DNA from: Candidatus Saccharimonadales bacterium
GTDB taxonomy: Bacteria; Patescibacteriota; Saccharimonadia; Saccharimonadales; UBA10212
DNA: 40,147 nt
Reading direction: 5' to 3'
Assembly (NCBI GenBank): GCA_025450575.1
Contig: JANWHE010000014.1
Location: 1-40,147, forward strand
Shown in pieces: positions 7,249 to 15,327 of this stretch. How positions within the stretch are numbered: the stretch's first letter is position 1; each line of letters begins with the position of its first letter. Below the pieces are notes generated by a model. It was not told where the DNA came from. It worked only from the letters and a program-made list of their open reading frames with translations, and searched no databases. The translations under genes and the position numbers were made by a program.

Positions 7249-7797
7249 CTATCTGACCGCTAGGAGAGTGATATCGAACACCAGGTCGGCGTTAGGCGGT
7301 ATACCCGAGCCCTGCGGCGGGTTCGCGGCGTAGGCATATTTGGCCGGAATCAGCAGCCGCCGTTCGCCACCGACTTTCATCCCCGGCACCCCGGCGCTCC
7401 AGCCTGGAATAACGTTTGTAAGCTGGAATTGAGCCGGCTGGCCGGTGTCCAAAGAGCTTTGAAAAATCTGTCCGGTAGAAGCTAGGGCTCCGGTATAGGT
7501 CGCGGTAACCGTCGCGCTGGCGGTCGCCGTGGCGCCGGTGCCGACCTTTATGTCCTGGCATTGCACGTAGCCGACATGTTTGACGGGAGTGAACCCCACC
7601 AGCTGGGCAGCTTGGTATTTGCCGTCTTTGCCGGGCTTCTGCTGGCCGATAGTCTCTTTGGAACAGCTGATGTAATTAGAGCTCGGATTGCTGGGGTGAG
7701 TGTTGACTACGAAGGCGTAGATGCCGACGCCCAGGGCCGTCACTACGAAAAGTACCGCCAGAAAAACCCAGCCGCCCCGCTTTAAAAATTCTTTCAT
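7249..7797 (-). CDS. membrane-anchored FKBP-type peptidyl-prolyl isomerase
   Basis: A 182 aa protein with one N-terminal hydrophobic segment (about residues 9-31) and an FKBP domain in its C-terminal ~110 residues. Family motifs are VTATYTGAL, GQIFQSS, VIPGWSAGVPGMKVGGERRL and GIPPNADLVFDITLL. It would catalyse prolyl cis-trans isomerisation outside the membrane, probably helping secreted proteins such as those of the surface block to fold. The linker carries two cysteines (SCSKE, VQCQD) that could form a disulfide. The ATG directly follows the pheT stop (TAAATG), so it is the last gene of the pheS-mazG-pheT unit. Confidence 0.9.
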   Translation of the reverse strand: MKEFLKRGGWVFLAVLFVVTALGVGIYAFVVNTHPSNPSSNYISCSKETIGQQKPGKDGKYQAAQLVGFTPVKHVGYVQCQDIKVGTGATATASATVTATYTGALASTGQIFQSSLDTGQPAQFQLTNVIPGWSAGVPGMKVGGERRLLIPAKYAYAANPPQGSGIPPNADLVFDITLLAVR

Positions 7798-10302
7798 TTA
7801 TATCCTCTCCGCTTTAAGTTCTTTTTTGGCCTGCTCCGCCAGCTGGTCCAACAGTTTATTGGTCTCGGCTGTCGTCAGTGTCCGCTCCGGATGCCATAAG
7901 ATTATACGCCAAGTGGTCTGCTTGTGAGATCCGTCGCCGGCTTTTTGGAAGATGTCAATCGGCTCCAGGTTGAACTGGTAGCCGTGGGCTTTGGAGAGCT
8001 TTTTTAAGTTTTCCATAATGAAAACCGTCAATTCTTGATAGTTTAACTTCGCGGCGGAGCGCAAGCAGAAATCTTGCTCCAGCACCGGAAAACGGTTCAG
8101 CGGCCGGTAGTTCTCATGAGCCGGCTTAGCGCCTAAAAGAGCCTCTATATCAATTTCGAATCCGGCCGTATGCTCGGGCAGCCTCAAGCTGGCACGGACG
8201 CCCGGTTTAAGCTCCCCTATAATGCCTAGGAATTTGCCGTCGCTAGTGCTAACAAAAGCCGTACGGGTTAATTCGTAGGCTTGGGCCAGCGGGGCATCGG
8301 GCAGTTTTTCGAGCGCCTTGAATTTAAGCCCGACTCCTACCTTCGCCGCCATTTGGACCAAATATTCCTTAGCTTGATAATAAGCCCCCCCGGATGGATT
8401 GGTTTTGGAGCTGGCCGTATAAACCATGGTCAGCAGTTCGAACTCCTGGGGAAGACCGTCTTTGTCCTTATGTTCCCGGTCATGGCCTTTGCCGATCTCA
8501 AACAGCGCGAACTTATCGTATCCGGCTTTGATGTTAGGGTGGATTTTTTCCAGCAGGCTGGGCAGCAGGTTAAAGCGGTAGTATCCCAGCGCCGGGCTCA
8601 GGGCGTTGCTCAGCCGGTAAGCCAGCTGGCTATCCTGCCCGGTTTTCTTGAGCAGATCGTCGTGCACGAAACTATAGGTCAGTACTTCGTTGGCCCCGAA
8701 CTCGGCTAAGATTCCGCGGAGCCGGTCCTTGAATTCGAGCAGTCCGTTTTTAGCGGCCGGCTCAATGCCGCGCTTCGGAAGCTCGGCGGGCAGTTTATCG
8801 TAACCATGCAGGCGCCCGACTTCTTCGACGATATCCTCCGGGATTTCGATATCCGTCCGCCAAAACGGCGCGATAACGGATAACTGATCTCCGCTTAAAT
8901 CGATTTCAAATTCGACATTCTGAAGAATTTTTTTCATCTCGGCGGCCCGTAAATCGGTGCCCAGACGGGAGTTGATGAACGAGGCGCTGACTTTGACCGG
9001 CTTACCGTCAATCTTAAAATGCTTATCGTCCATCAGCCGGCTAGCCAGCCGGCCGCCGGCAATCCGCAAGATATCTTCGACGGTTTTGGCGATTACCGCC
9101 CGGTTTTGGCGCGGGCTCTGGTTCTTAGTAAAGCGCGTAGCCGCATCAGTGAACAGGCCGTAAGCCATAGCTACCTTCCGCGTCAGGTTCATATCGAACG
9201 TGGCGCATTCTAAAATGATATTCTTGGTGTTTTCATCGACCTCGGTGTCGGCGCCGCCCATCACGCCGCCCAGCCCGATCGGCCTTTGGCCGTCGGTAAT
9301 GACCGCGGCGCCAGCCTCCAGAGTAATCTGCTTGCCGTTAAGAAGACTCAGTTTCTCGCCTTTTTGGCTGAGCCTGGCTCCCAGGATGCCGGATTTCACT
9401 TTGTCATAATCGTAGGCGTGCAGCGGCTGGGCGGTTTCCAGCATATAGAAGTTGGTCATATCGACGATGTTGTTTATTGGCCGGATGCCGACCGCGCCCA
9501 AGCGGACTTTTAGCCACGCCGGGCTGTCGCCCACTTTGACGTCTTTGATAGCCACGGCGCAGAACCGCGGAATCAGCTCCGGTACGTCATTCTTGATCTC
9601 GAGCTTAAGACCGTTGCTGCGGCCATCGCCGGCCACATCGGCGTCTTCTTTGTACCAAGCTGGACTTTTGAAGACCTGGCCTTGGATGCCGGCCAGTTCG
9701 CGGGCCACGCCCAGCTGGCCGAACAGGTCGGGCCGGTGGGTGAACATCTTATTCTCGATATCGATAATCGTGTCGTTCAAATCCAGCGCTTCAGTAAGCG
9801 ACGTACCAGGGGTAAACCGGCCGTCTAATACTAGTATTCCGGTGTGGTCGTCGCCCAGAGCCAGCTCTTTGGCGCTGGCAATCATGCCGTTACTCATCTG
9901 GCCGCGGATTTCGCGGGCCTCTAAGACTAACGGGTCTTTATCGAAGGTCGATGGTACGGTCGATCCGGGCGGCAGCCAGGCTACCAGCTGGCCGGCAGTC
10001 ACGTTAGGCGCGCCACAGACCACATGGATGTGTCCGGCTTTATTGCGCGGCGCACTCTTTACCACCCCGTCGTCATCGATCCAGCAGACTTTCAGTTTGT
10101 CGGCGTCCGGGTGTTTTTCGGCCGAGATGACTTTGGCGACGACCGCGCCTTGATACTTTTCGCCCAGATTCACGACTTCTTCCACCGCTCCGAGCTGGGC
10201 GCCTATTTTTTCGACCAGAGCGTCAATGCCGGCCGGCGCCGGGTCGGCCGCGCACTTGTATTTCTGGTCGATGAATCTGACCCAGTTCAGCGAAACTTTC
10301 AT
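7798..10302 (-). CDS. pheT: phenylalanyl-tRNA synthetase beta subunit
   Basis: The beta chain of the heterotetrameric PheRS, which charges tRNA-Phe together with PheS. The 834 aa are of the usual size. Seen are the N-terminal MKVSLNW start, the EMAP-like tRNA-binding domain (VVAKVISAEKHPDADKLKV), a B3/B4 editing region (HRPDLFGQLGVARELA, then the DMTNFYMLETAQPLHAYD block), B5, the catalytic-like core (LTYSFVHDD) and a C-terminal ferredoxin-fold anticodon-binding domain (RFPVLEQDFCL). I place the start at 10302 rather than at an in-frame codon 48 bases upstream, because this ATG opens the canonical MKVS sequence, follows AAGGA, and overlaps the mazG stop as ATGA. Confidence 0.96.
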   Translation of the reverse strand: MKVSLNWVRFIDQKYKCAADPAPAGIDALVEKIGAQLGAVEEVVNLGEKYQGAVVAKVISAEKHPDADKLKVCWIDDDGVVKSAPRNKAGHIHVVCGAPNVTAGQLVAWLPPGSTVPSTFDKDPLVLEAREIRGQMSNGMIASAKELALGDDHTGILVLDGRFTPGTSLTEALDLNDTIIDIENKMFTHRPDLFGQLGVARELAGIQGQVFKSPAWYKEDADVAGDGRSNGLKLEIKNDVPELIPRFCAVAIKDVKVGDSPAWLKVRLGAVGIRPINNIVDMTNFYMLETAQPLHAYDYDKVKSGILGARLSQKGEKLSLLNGKQITLEAGAAVITDGQRPIGLGGVMGGADTEVDENTKNIILECATFDMNLTRKVAMAYGLFTDAATRFTKNQSPRQNRAVIAKTVEDILRIAGGRLASRLMDDKHFKIDGKPVKVSASFINSRLGTDLRAAEMKKILQNVEFEIDLSGDQLSVIAPFWRTDIEIPEDIVEEVGRLHGYDKLPAELPKRGIEPAAKNGLLEFKDRLRGILAEFGANEVLTYSFVHDDLLKKTGQDSQLAYRLSNALSPALGYYRFNLLPSLLEKIHPNIKAGYDKFALFEIGKGHDREHKDKDGLPQEFELLTMVYTASSKTNPSGGAYYQAKEYLVQMAAKVGVGLKFKALEKLPDAPLAQAYELTRTAFVSTSDGKFLGIIGELKPGVRASLRLPEHTAGFEIDIEALLGAKPAHENYRPLNRFPVLEQDFCLRSAAKLNYQELTVFIMENLKKLSKAHGYQFNLEPIDIFQKAGDGSHKQTTWRIILWHPERTLTTAETNKLLDQLAEQAKKELKAERI

Positions 10303-10607
10303 GCCGTGCCGTCCTTGAATCTTTGGTCCAGCTCGCCCATGGCCGTCCAAAAAGACCGTTCCAAATCAACATCCAGCTTGCGGGCTATAACTAGCACGCT
10401 CCACAGGCAGTCGGCCAGTTCGTGGCCGAGTTTCTTACGGTCGACCATGTCCTGATCGACGATGGTAAGTAATTCCGTAACGTCTTTTTTAAAGCCGCGG
10501 GTCAGTTTGATGGCATTCCAGGGTTGGCGGTTCCGCTCTTTTTCCAGCTGGTCATATTTGCGGCGGATCTCCAGCGCCCGCTGTTCCAGAATCTTTAAGT
10601 CGCTCAT
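10299..10607 (-). CDS. MazG-like nucleotide pyrophosphohydrolase domain protein
   Basis: A 102 aa all-helical protein matching the MazG/all-alpha NTP pyrophosphohydrolase superfamily. These enzymes hydrolyse (d)NTPs to monophosphates and PPi, often as housecleaning. The second acidic motif is clear as HELADCLWSVLVIARKLD (ExxD). The first is weaker, DVTE where ExxE is usual, so activity is not certain. It overlaps pheS by 4 bp upstream and pheT by 4 bp downstream, so it is firmly embedded in the PheRS operon. That placement is unusual and may only reflect genome compaction, but stoichiometric co-translation is implied. Confidence 0.8.
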   Translation of the reverse strand: MSDLKILEQRALEIRRKYDQLEKERNRQPWNAIKLTRGFKKDVTELLTIVDQDMVDRKKLGHELADCLWSVLVIARKLDVDLERSFWTAMGELDQRFKDGTA

Positions 10608-11647
10608 TTGAATTGCCTTAGGAATTTTAGGTTGGCCGACTCGAAATGGCGGACGTCTTCAATATTGTATTTGAGCATCACTAGACGGTCGATTCCAAAC
10701 CCCCAGGCAAAGCCGGAATATTTCTTAGCGTCGATATCGGCTTCCTTTAGGACGTTAGGGTGGATCATGCCGCAGCCGCCCAACTCTATCCAGCCGGTAT
10801 ATGAACATACGTTGCAGCCTTTCTCCTCGCAGAATGGGCAGCTGGCCGCGAATTCGAAGCTGGGCTCGGTAAATGGGAAATAAAACGGCTGGATCTTGAT
10901 TTTTACTTCTTTGCCGAAGTAATTACTCAGCCAGGCGCGGATAGTGGCGACCAGGTTGCCGGCATTGATCCCTTCGTCCACGTAGACGCCTTCCAGCTGA
11001 TAAAAGGTATGTTCGTGACGAGCGTCCAGATCCTCGTTGCGGAAGACCCGGCCGGGAATCACTACCCGGATGCCTTGGCCGGCTTCCAGGTCTTTTTTAT
11101 ACCGTCTCATCACCCGGTTCTGCATAATGGAAGTGTGGGCAGGGGCGATCAGGCCATCATCGGTCATGAAAGTATCGTATTCGTCGCGGGCCGGGTGGTC
11201 CGGCGGGAAGTTTAAACTGGTGAACATATGATAGTCGTCGTCAATTTCGCGCGACTCGACGGCGTCGAACCCCATTCGATAAAAAATATCCAATACTTCG
11301 CTTAACTCGGCCATCAGCGGATGCCTAGTGCCCTGAGTGGCCGGTAATAACTTAGGCCGGTCCGTTGGCGCGACGTTCATGTTAAACGGAGCGGTTACGT
11401 CTATCGGCGGCAACTTGGTTTCGGCCGGCTGCCGGCTATCGCGGGCCAGCTGTTGCAGTTCGTTCTTAAGGCCGTTAACTTCCTTGCCGAAGCTGGCCCG
11501 GTCCTTGCCGGGCGGCAAAGTTTTAAGCCGGTCATATAGTGCCGTCAGAGCCGGGTCGCGCACAATCAATCGCTTATCTTCAAGCGATTTTAGCTTTCGC
11601 CTCAAACTCTCGGCGGCCTTGGCGACCTCTTGGTTCTCGTACTCCAT
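10604..11647 (-). CDS. pheS: phenylalanyl-tRNA synthetase alpha subunit
   Basis: The catalytic chain of PheRS, 347 aa. It has an N-terminal coiled-coil segment (about 1-90), then class II core motifs: HPLMAELSEVLDIFYRMGF near 107, motif 2 GRVFRNEDLDARHEHTFYQ, ELGGCGMIHPNVL, and motif 3 GFAWGFGIDRLVMLKY. A CPFC...CNVC four-cysteine insertion just before GWIELGG could bind zinc; such an insertion is common in bacterial PheS. The ATG has no Shine-Dalgarno. Instead an extended -10 (TGTTATACT) ends eight bases upstream, predicting a leaderless mRNA for the pheS-mazG-pheT-FKBP operon. Confidence 0.97.
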   Translation of the reverse strand: MEYENQEVAKAAESLRRKLKSLEDKRLIVRDPALTALYDRLKTLPPGKDRASFGKEVNGLKNELQQLARDSRQPAETKLPPIDVTAPFNMNVAPTDRPKLLPATQGTRHPLMAELSEVLDIFYRMGFDAVESREIDDDYHMFTSLNFPPDHPARDEYDTFMTDDGLIAPAHTSIMQNRVMRRYKKDLEAGQGIRVVIPGRVFRNEDLDARHEHTFYQLEGVYVDEGINAGNLVATIRAWLSNYFGKEVKIKIQPFYFPFTEPSFEFAASCPFCEEKGCNVCSYTGWIELGGCGMIHPNVLKEADIDAKKYSGFAWGFGIDRLVMLKYNIEDVRHFESANLKFLRQFK

Positions 11648-11655
11648 TTGAAGTT

Positions 11656-11664
11656 AGTATAACA
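11656..11664 (-). promoter_or_regulatory. extended -10 element of pheS (leaderless)
   Basis: On the minus strand TGTTATACT has its TATACT hexamer at 11656-11661, and eight bases separate it from the pheS ATG. No convincing -35 is needed with the TG extension. Transcription would start at or next to the start codon. Confidence 0.55.
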
Positions 11665-11690
11665 GATTGAGAAGCCTTAAATAGCCTGCT

Positions 11691-11699
11691 TGGTATACT
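11691..11699 (+). promoter_or_regulatory. extended -10 element of the glycosidase gene (leaderless)
   Basis: TGGTATACT has its hexamer at 11694-11699, followed by seven bases and the ATG at 11707. It is divergent from the pheS promoter 30 bases away and predicts a leaderless transcript. Confidence 0.55.
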
Positions 11700-11706
11700 T
11701 AAGCTT

Positions 11707-13038
11707 ATGGATAGCGAGGCGGCCGCCAAATTAATCGATGACGCGGCCGAAGTGCTGAAGAACAACGACCGCGGCGGCTGGACGGTGCCGGCCAGCGAGT
11801 TATACCCTCATCAGTGGCTATGGGACAGCTGCTTTATTGCCATCGGCCTGCGGCATCTGGATATAGAGCGCTCCAAAACCGAAATCCGCAGCTTGCTGCG
11901 CGGCCAGTGGGACAACGGCATGCTGCCGCATATTGTCTTCAATAACCAGACGGACTACGCCCGCGACCGCAACAACGAACGCGGCGACCTCAATCCTTTT
12001 GCCCCTACCGGCGTATCGACCAGTGGCATAACGCAGCCGCCGATGGTCGCCGAAGCCGTGCTGCGGATCGGTCAGCTGCTTAAATCACCGGAGCGCCGTA
12101 CTTGGTACAAAGAGGTTCTACCGGCTATCATCCGCTACCACGAATGGCTGTACGCCGACCGTGACCCCCATAAAGAAGGGTTGGTTCTGCTGCTTCATCC
12201 CTACGAGTCGGGCCTGGATAACTCGCCGCCTTGGATCAGCGAACTGCGCAAGCACAGCATGCCGCTATGGGTCAGCAGCGGGGAGCGGCTGCATCTGGAC
12301 GGAATCATCAACAGGTTCCGACGCGACGTCAAACGCAAAACGCTGCCGCCGGGCCAGCGCATTACCAACGCCGAAGCCTTGGCTTTCTGGTCGGTGATGC
12401 GGCGCATGCAGCGCAAGGCCTATAACACCGAAGCCATCTTATCGCGGTCGGTTTTCGCGGTGGAAGACCTAGCTTTCAACAGCATCTTCATAAGGGCTAA
12501 CGATTGCCTCGAACAGATAGCCAAAGCCGCCGGCCAAGCTTTGCCGGACAGCCTGCTGGAGAATATTGGAAAGTCCCAGAATGCCATCGAAAACCTATGG
12601 GACGAAAACACCGGCTTTTACTATAACCGCAGTTTCGTCAGCCACCGGCTGATAGAGGAGCCGACCGTGGCTTCGCTGCTGCCGCTGTATTCTGGCGCCA
12701 TCTCCCGCAGTCGGGCCGCCATGCTGGTCAAACGGCTAAAAAGACCCGATGAATTCGCCCTTAAGTGGCCGGTGCCCAGCGTCCCGCGTAGTTCGTCTTA
12801 CTTTGACCCTTATAAATACTGGCAGGGACCAAGCTGGGTAAACACCAACTGGCTGATCGCCGAGGGGCTGGAGCGTTACGGTTTTGACCTGGAGGCTAAG
12901 GAGCTGCGGGTCAGCACCACCCGGATGGTGGCTAAAAGCGGCTTTTATGAGTATTTCAACCCGCTGGACGCCAAGCCGGCCGGCGCCGCCAATTTCTCCT
13001 GGACCGCCGCCCTTATTATCGACTTATTGAAAAGCTAA
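11707..13038 (+). CDS. MGH1/GH63-like (alpha/alpha)6-barrel glycoside hydrolase
   Basis: A 443 aa cytoplasmic protein (no signal peptide) of the (alpha/alpha)6 toroid glycosidase clan that includes GH63, mannosylglycerate hydrolase and glycogen-debranching-like enzymes. Motifs are HQWLWDSCF near residue 36, GQWDNGMLPH near 76, SGLDNSPPW near 175 (candidate acid Asp), YWQGPSWVNTNWL near 377, and the late YEYFNP block (candidate base Glu) followed by FSWTAAL. A role in trehalose, glucosylglycerate or mannosylglycerate breakdown is plausible, but the substrate cannot be read from sequence. It begins its own unit with a leaderless-type promoter and overlaps the convergent rmuC by 4 bp. Confidence 0.8.
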   Translation: MDSEAAAKLIDDAAEVLKNNDRGGWTVPASELYPHQWLWDSCFIAIGLRHLDIERSKTEIRSLLRGQWDNGMLPHIVFNNQTDYARDRNNERGDLNPFAPTGVSTSGITQPPMVAEAVLRIGQLLKSPERRTWYKEVLPAIIRYHEWLYADRDPHKEGLVLLLHPYESGLDNSPPWISELRKHSMPLWVSSGERLHLDGIINRFRRDVKRKTLPPGQRITNAEALAFWSVMRRMQRKAYNTEAILSRSVFAVEDLAFNSIFIRANDCLEQIAKAAGQALPDSLLENIGKSQNAIENLWDENTGFYYNRSFVSHRLIEEPTVASLLPLYSGAISRSRAAMLVKRLKRPDEFALKWPVPSVPRSSSYFDPYKYWQGPSWVNTNWLIAEGLERYGFDLEAKELRVSTTRMVAKSGFYEYFNPLDAKPAGAANFSWTAALIIDLLKS

Positions 13039-14099
13039 TCTTCGTCGAGGGTTGGGCGGTCGATTAAAATCGGTTCGACTACGGATTCGGAGTCAGCGAT
13101 TTTGACTACATCTCTATCGATTTTGCCAAGCTCTTTGTAGGTAGTGTTAAAGTGGCCGACGGTGGTACCAAGCGAGTTGCCGAGTTTTTGCATGTAGCCG
13201 TTGTGCGCCAATAAGTGTTTGCTGAGCTGTTCGATGTTTTTGCGGATTTTCTCCGTATCCTTGTGTATCTCCATAGACCGCAGAGCCTGGACGATAATTT
13301 GAAGGTGGGAAGCTAAAGTGCTAGGGCCAACGATCGTTATCTTTTTTTCAACTGAGTATTGCATCAGGTTGCGGCCAGATACGCCAGCCTCTCCAACTTT
13401 ATTTGCTAATAGGTCGTAATAAATCGCCTCGCTGGGGATGAACATCAACGCTTGGTCAAGCGTACCCCTGGCCGGGTTAATGTATTTGGCTGTCTCATCG
13501 ATGCGCCGCTTTAAATCTTCTTTAAAAGCCCGTTCCAGCGCCGGCCGCTCGGCCTCCTTAGCGTCAATCAGCCGGTTGTAATTTTCGAGCGAGAATTTAC
13601 TGTCGATCGGCAAAAGTTTTTCGTCAAGTTTAATGACAGCATCCACTGTCATAGCCGGCCCCATTTTATACTGCAGTTCATAAGCGCCGGGCGGCAGCAG
13701 GTTTTTTAAAATTTGTTCAAGATAATATTCACCCAAAACACCGCGCTGTTTAGGGTTCTGCAGGACGTTTTGCAGGGTCTTCAGCTCAGCCGCTACGTCA
13801 CCAACACTTTTATTGGTCCTATCCAGCTCCGTCAGTTTTTGGGTAACATCGGCGATAATTTTGGAGCTGGCCTGAAACTGAGCGGCCATTTGCCGATTGC
13901 TGGTCCCCAGCTGTTCGGTCAGCTGTTTTTGCAGGCCTTGTTGCAACAGACCCATCGATTTTGTCAATTCAGTCATATCAGCCTTTAGCAACATCGTGGC
14001 ATCAGAGCCGCTAGTGTCTTTATGACGAGTCAGTGTCCAAAACACAAATCCGGCCAGCGCCAGGCATAAAATCCCCAAAATAATCACCGCCACAATCAT
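13035..14099 (-). CDS. rmuC: RmuC-family DNA recombination protein
   Basis: A 354 aa protein with an N-terminal membrane helix (about 3-23), a coiled-coil region (about 35-120) and a PD-(D/E)xK nuclease-like core. The core contains GVLGEYYLEQIL, TVDAVIKLDEKLLPIDSKF (the Asp and Lys of the fold) and the family block DQALMFIPSEAIYYDLL. RmuC proteins limit inversions at short inverted repeats; the biochemical activity is not settled. TATAAT lies six bases before the ATG, so the mRNA is probably leaderless, with TAGTCA at 14129-14134 as -35. It is convergent with the glycosidase gene. Confidence 0.9.
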   Translation of the reverse strand: MIVAVIILGILCLALAGFVFWTLTRHKDTSGSDATMLLKADMTELTKSMGLLQQGLQKQLTEQLGTSNRQMAAQFQASSKIIADVTQKLTELDRTNKSVGDVAAELKTLQNVLQNPKQRGVLGEYYLEQILKNLLPPGAYELQYKMGPAMTVDAVIKLDEKLLPIDSKFSLENYNRLIDAKEAERPALERAFKEDLKRRIDETAKYINPARGTLDQALMFIPSEAIYYDLLANKVGEAGVSGRNLMQYSVEKKITIVGPSTLASHLQIIVQALRSMEIHKDTEKIRKNIEQLSKHLLAHNGYMQKLGNSLGTTVGHFNTTYKELGKIDRDVVKIADSESVVEPILIDRPTLDED

Positions 14100-14105
14100 A
14101 GACTT

Positions 14106-14134
14106 ATTATACCTTTAGACGAAGCGGGTGACTA
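14106..14134 (-). promoter_or_regulatory. rmuC promoter (leaderless)
   Basis: On the minus strand TAGTCA (14129-14134) and a perfect TATAAT (14106-14111) are 17 bases apart. Six bases separate the -10 from the ATG. Confidence 0.55.
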
Positions 14135-14840
14135 TGAACATAAACACCGTGCCAGCGATGGTAAGCAGGATACTTTTGCGCGAGAAGTCTTTGCTGTGGG
14201 CTTGGGGCAGTATATTACTGGCGGCGATGTAGAGGATAAAACCCGCGAAAAAGCCGAGGTAGATCGCCAGGGCTCTTTCGGAAAAGTCAAACATCAGTGT
14301 CGACAAACCGCCCAGTATAGGCATTAGGACGACGACGGCCAGCCATCTTCTGATATGCCCGAGCTTATTGCCATGGAAGACCATGAAAGTGGTGGTATCG
14401 AAGCCGTCGGCGAAACGATGGCCGATGACCGCCAGGGCGACAGCGGAGCCAACCGATGTGCTTACCTGAAAACCTACGCCTATGCTCAGGCCGTCTAAAA
14501 AGCTATGGCCGGAAAGCGCGGCCGCCCTGGCGGTGCCAAACATCGGATGCCGGTGAGGCCCGTATTGCTCTTCGTTAGCTTCGTGGATAGGCACAAATTT
14601 TTCGAATATATGGAACAGTAGAAAGCCGGACGCCAAAGCGATCATCGGGTAAGCGGTATTGAGTTTCTGCGACAGAGAAAGGTCAAATATCTCCGGCAGC
14701 AGGTCAAAACAGACCAACCCTAACACCAGGCCCGCTGTCAGGGCTAGAGCCCGGCTTAGCCATTTCCGGCTGCGTAGAGCCGTTAAGCCCCCCAGCAAAG
14801 CGGCGATGGAGGCGGCGACTGTCAGCAGGAAAACTATCAT
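14115..14840 (-). CDS. ZIP-family metal transporter
   Basis: A 241 aa integral membrane protein with about seven or eight hydrophobic segments, consistent with ZIP permeases that import zinc, iron or manganese. Transmembrane metal-site motifs are HSFLDGLSIG near residue 112 and HRFADGF near 141. In most bacterial ZIPs these positions read HNxPEG and HExxEG, so the Asp-containing variants may shift metal preference. A His-rich cytoplasmic loop (HEANEEQYGPHRHP, about 86-99) lies before them. The gene is divergent from a Fur-family regulator 70 bp away and shares a palindromic promoter element with it. The start is leaderless-like, with TACAAT six bases upstream. Confidence 0.88.
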   Translation of the reverse strand: MIVFLLTVAASIAALLGGLTALRSRKWLSRALALTAGLVLGLVCFDLLPEIFDLSLSQKLNTAYPMIALASGFLLFHIFEKFVPIHEANEEQYGPHRHPMFGTARAAALSGHSFLDGLSIGVGFQVSTSVGSAVALAVIGHRFADGFDTTTFMVFHGNKLGHIRRWLAVVVLMPILGGLSTLMFDFSERALAIYLGFFAGFILYIAASNILPQAHSKDFSRKSILLTIAGTVFMFIVTRFV

Positions 14841-14846
14841 CGACCG

Positions 14847-14876
14847 ATTGTATATTCACCATTGCTGAATTTGCAA
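14847..14876 (-). promoter_or_regulatory. promoter of the ZIP transporter gene
   Basis: On the minus strand TTGCAA (14871-14876) and TACAAT (14847-14852) are 18 bases apart. Six bases then lead to the ATG. The -35 is the same TTGCAA used by the divergent fur promoter. Confidence 0.55.
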
Positions 14877-14879
14877 ATT
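14868..14879. promoter_or_regulatory. palindrome AATTTGCAAATT shared by both divergent promoters (candidate Fur-family operator)
   Basis: A perfect 12-base palindrome whose centre TTGCAA reads as a -35 on both strands. A Fur-family dimer bound here would block both the metal transporter and its own gene. The match to a particular Fur, Zur or Mur box is not established. Confidence 0.5.
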
Positions 14880-14899
14880 TGTCGCAATTTAATTAAAAT
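14871..14899 (+). promoter_or_regulatory. promoter of the Fur-family regulator gene
   Basis: TTGCAA (14871-14876) and TAAAAT (14894-14899) are 17 bases apart. The ATG at 14911 is 11 bases after the -10 and lacks a Shine-Dalgarno, so the leader would be about five bases or less. Confidence 0.5.
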
Positions 14900-14910
14900 T
14901 ACAGATACAG

Positions 14911-15327
14911 ATGCATTACGACACCCTTAAATCAATCCTTAAGGCCGGCGGTGCCAGCCTTACCCAGCCCCGGAAGATAATATTCGACCTGATGCTTAAC
15001 CAGGGGCCGCAAAGCATGCAGGTCCTAGTCCGGCGGGCCAAAGACAAAGTTGACCGGGCCACGGTTTACCGGACGATCGAGCTATTCGAGCGCTTGGGAA
15101 TTGTCCGTCGGTTGAATATCGGCTGGAAATACAAGATAGAGCTGACCGACGCCTTTTCCGGCCATCACCATCATATGTACTGCACCAATTGCGGGCGAGT
15201 GTTCGACCTGCCGGATAACCCGATGCTAGAGACTATGATAGATACCGTCGCCGCCAAAAGCGGTTTCTCGCCGCGCGGCCACCAGCTGGAAGTCTACGGC
15301 CTCTGTGCTAATTGTTCGAAGGCCTAG
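14911..15327 (+). CDS. Fur-family metal-responsive transcriptional regulator
   Basis: A 138 aa protein with an N-terminal winged helix (recognition region RATVYRTIELFERLGIV, about 49-65) and a C-terminal metal/dimer domain. Metal-binding residues visible are HHHH at 85-88, CTNC (91-94), His124 and CANC (132-135). The two CxxC pairs form the structural zinc site of Fur/Zur/PerR proteins. The family normally represses metal uptake when the cofactor metal is bound. The divergent ZIP transporter makes zinc, iron or manganese uptake the probable target, and the shared palindrome at 14868-14879 a probable operator. Fur, Zur and Mur cannot be separated from sequence alone. Confidence 0.92.
   Translation: MHYDTLKSILKAGGASLTQPRKIIFDLMLNQGPQSMQVLVRRAKDKVDRATVYRTIELFERLGIVRRLNIGWKYKIELTDAFSGHHHHMYCTNCGRVFDLPDNPMLETMIDTVAAKSGFSPRGHQLEVYGLCANCSKA

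Noticed and set aside
9452-10153. 233-codon plus-strand open frame inside pheT
   Set aside because: Antisense to conserved PheT domains, and Ser/Pro-rich shadow composition.
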